Source: Actinomycetota bacterium
GTDB taxonomy: Bacteria > Actinomycetota > Actinomycetes > S36-B12
Assembly: GCA_009702725.1 (NCBI GenBank)
Contig: WLHM01000006.1
Span: 1 to 14,052, forward strand
Direction of reading: 5' to 3'
DNA length: 14,052 bases
Below are positions 12,441 through 14,052 of the stretch, piece after piece. The notes under the pieces are model-generated. The model saw only the letters and a list, made by a program, of their open reading frames with translations. It was not told the origin of the DNA and did not search any database. Positions within the stretch are counted from its first letter, which is position 1, and every line of letters starts with the position of its first letter. A program made the position numbers and the translations under genes.

Positions 12441-13904
12441 ATGGTTAGTCCAAACCGGCGCGCAAGCCACCGCCCAGCCACCGCCGCAGCACGTGCCACC
12501 CTTGGCCTTGAAGCGAGGAAAAGCGCCCCTCGTAGCTCACTAGCCCAATGGTCGCCAATGCCGGACAGACAAAATGTGGTCGAGCAGCTTGCTGGGCAAG
12601 AAGTAGAACGAGTGCCGCGTCTATTGCCACTTCGGCATTCTCGAATGTCGGTAAATCCATTTACTTTCTATCGCGGGTCCGCGTTGACCATGGCCGCAGA
12701 TCTTGGGTCCCGGCCGAATTCAGGCCTCCAGGTGCAGTTATGTGGTGATGCGCATCTGTCGAACTTCGGGCTGTTCGCCGCACCAGATCGTGCCGTGATT
12801 TTCGATATCAACGACTTTGATGAGACTCTTCCCGGACCATTTGAGTTTGACGTGGCGCGTTTGACAACTTCATTCACCTTGGCCGGGCAAAACAATGGTT
12901 TTTCGAGTATTGAAATTGAAAATATAACGCGTGCTGCGGCAGCGTCCTATCGAAATTCTATGGCCGGGTTCGCCCAGATGGGTGAATTAGATATTTGGTA
13001 CACCCGCACCGACTCCAGCGTGTTACAAAGTTGGGGGCGTGATGCTGCCGGCAAGAAGGGCGCCCAAGTAGCTGATCGAACTGTCGCTAAAGCTCAAAAG
13101 CGAACTTCATGGTCGGCGATCAACAAAATGACCGAACTCGTTGACGGTCAACGCCGGTTCATTAATTCGCCCCCGTTATTGGTGAGAATTGAAGTCGGCG
13201 CTGCCGTACACCCATTACTAACTGGGCTACTAGAGCAATACCGAGATACCTTGATTGATGATAGGCGTGAACTCTTTGGCCGCTACAAATTGGTGGATAT
13301 CGGCCACAAAGTTGTTGGTGTTGGCAGTGTCGGCCTACTTGCTTTTGTGATTTTACTTCAGGGTCGCGATGAGTCAGATCTCTTGGTGCTTCAAGTTAAG
13401 CAAGCTGTTCGAAGTGTGCTTGAGCCATTCACCGCGCCTAGCGAATTTGAGCAGCAGGGTGAACGAGTTGTCAGTGGGCAACGGATCACGCAGGCCGCGA
13501 GCGATATTTTCCTAGGCTGGATAAGAGGCGCTCAGGGCCGTGATTTCTATATTCGCCAACTTCGCGATATGAAGTGGTCACCTGATGTCACTTTACTCAA
13601 TCCAGGTACTCTTCAAGCGTACGCGATGATCTGTGGAAACACCTTGGCTCGGGCCCATGCACGATCCGGTGACGCCGTTGCTATTTCTTCATATCTTGGT
13701 ACTAGTGCGAAATTTGATAACGCAATGCTCGACTTCGCCTTGGCATATGCCGGGCAGGTCGGCACGGATTTTGCAACTTATACCCAGGCAATCGCATCCG
13801 GAGAAGTCACGCTAGCCGCAGATGAGGTGGAAGCGGCTACCTTGGCTTTCACGGCGGACGCAGATCACGGGATACAGGCGATCCGCACCCCGGCTCAGGA
13901 TTGA
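12441..13904 (+). CDS. DUF2252 family protein, kinase-like motifs in permuted order
   Basis: 487 residues, full length for DUF2252 (COG4320-type), soluble, with no signal peptide or membrane segment. Function is not established. Conserved blocks: FTFYRGSA (74-81), LCGDAHLSNFG (100-110), INDFDETLPGPFEFDVARL (123-141), VVGVGSVGLLAFVILLQG (291-308), LQVKQAVRSV (317-326), RITQAASDIFLGW (348-360) and FYIRQLRDMK (369-378). The second and third resemble the catalytic loop GDxHxxN and metal-binding Asp of aminoglycoside-phosphotransferase-like kinases. The fourth and fifth resemble a glycine-rich loop and ATP-binding Lys (K320), but they come after the catalytic loop. The N-terminal 40 residues are basic and low-complexity, so a later start such as Met40 is possible; ATG 12441 is kept because of the upstream -10-like hexamer. 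Codon use looks like its neighbours. It converges with the next gene, with 5 nt between stops. Confidence 0.9.
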   Translation: MVSPNRRASHRPATAAARATLGLEARKSAPRSSLAQWSPMPDRQNVVEQLAGQEVERVPRLLPLRHSRMSVNPFTFYRGSALTMAADLGSRPNSGLQVQLCGDAHLSNFGLFAAPDRAVIFDINDFDETLPGPFEFDVARLTTSFTLAGQNNGFSSIEIENITRAAAASYRNSMAGFAQMGELDIWYTRTDSSVLQSWGRDAAGKKGAQVADRTVAKAQKRTSWSAINKMTELVDGQRRFINSPPLLVRIEVGAAVHPLLTGLLEQYRDTLIDDRRELFGRYKLVDIGHKVVGVGSVGLLAFVILLQGRDESDLLVLQVKQAVRSVLEPFTAPSEFEQQGERVVSGQRITQAASDIFLGWIRGAQGRDFYIRQLRDMKWSPDVTLLNPGTLQAYAMICGNTLARAHARSGDAVAISSYLGTSAKFDNAMLDFALAYAGQVGTDFATYTQAIASGEVTLAADEVEAATLAFTADADHGIQAIRTPAQD

Positions 13905-13909
13905 AGAAT

Positions 13910-14052
13910 TTACGCCGAGGCTATATCAGCAGGCGTTGCACCGGTTTCCTTGCGGGCAATTAGAACCTGTAGCAAAGTGAAGAGGCCACCGGCGAGTAGC
14001 AGCACCCAGATCATGTGAGTCAGTGACATCACACTGCCCACCACCAGAATAA
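13910..14052 (-). CDS. C-terminal end of an integral membrane protein (N-terminus beyond window)
   Basis: A minus-strand frame open from the window edge ends with TAA at 13912-13910, giving 47 C-terminal residues. Two hydrophobic stretches, around LVVGSVMSL and MIWVLLLAGGLFTLLQVLIA, are followed by a short cytoplasmic-looking tail beginning ARKETGATPAD. The last helix with T-x-x-Q near its end and a basic exit resembles the final helix of CDP-alcohol phosphatidyltransferases or of multi-helix transporters, but too little is present to assign a family. It ends 5 nt from the stop of the DUF2252 gene on the opposite strand, with no obvious terminator between them. Confidence 0.65.
   Translation of the reverse strand, partial: ILVVGSVMSLTHMIWVLLLAGGLFTLLQVLIARKETGATPADIASA

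Noticed and set aside
13905..13909. A terminator between the convergent DUF2252 and membrane-protein genes
   Set aside because: The gap is only 5 nt, and no inverted repeat with a T tract was found around it.

Overview
The window is a chromosomal segment of an actinobacterium of moderate GC (roughly 52-54% judged by eye). No mobile element, CRISPR array, rRNA or tRNA gene was seen. The gene order pcnA - NUDIX - DUF6049 - murJ - pseudokinase - ECF sigma - anti-sigma - trxB - trxA - cwlM is the conserved actinobacterial block next to the origin (in Mycobacterium tuberculosis, Rv3907c to Rv3915, before parB/parA). The moderate GC, very tight spacing and frequent leaderless-looking starts would suit a compact-genome, possibly aquatic, actinobacterium. 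That last point is inference.

Layout. Positions 1-905 (minus): 3'-truncated PLP-dependent aminotransferase. 926-1045 (plus): a 39-residue single-pass membrane protein, divergent from the aminotransferase across only 20 bp. 1165-10921 (minus): a nine-gene operon-like array transcribed as NUDIX hydrolase, DUF6049 membrane-anchored exported protein, MurJ lipid II flippase, membrane pseudokinase, SigM-like ECF sigma factor, membrane anti-sigma factor, thioredoxin reductase, thioredoxin, CwlM-like amidase homologue. Several junctions overlap by 1-13 nt. 10966-12399 (plus): CCA-adding/poly(A)-polymerase family enzyme, divergent from the NUDIX gene. 12441-13904 (plus): DUF2252 protein. 13910-14052 (minus): C-terminal end of an integral membrane protein that continues beyond the window.

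How it works together. The array joins cell-wall synthesis (MurJ, its pseudokinase partner, CwlM) with a stress sigma/anti-sigma pair and the thioredoxin disulfide-reduction system. Differences from the mycobacterial model are that the pseudokinase is a separate gene rather than fused to MurJ, and that CwlM lacks a zinc-ligand histidine and ends right after the amidase-like domain.

Most interesting signals: (1) a minimal bidirectional promoter at 906-925 whose nearly palindromic -10 can serve both an aminotransferase and a small membrane-protein gene, both apparently leaderless; (2) -10-like hexamers 6-8 nt upstream of the start codon at all five genes that begin transcription units in the window; (3) a kinase-like motif set in DUF2252 that occurs in circularly permuted order; (4) an 8-bp inverted repeat that could fold over the sigM ribosome-binding site; (5) an ECF-type promoter-like sequence directly before trxB, next to its candidate sigma factor. 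No clearly new multi-gene system is visible.
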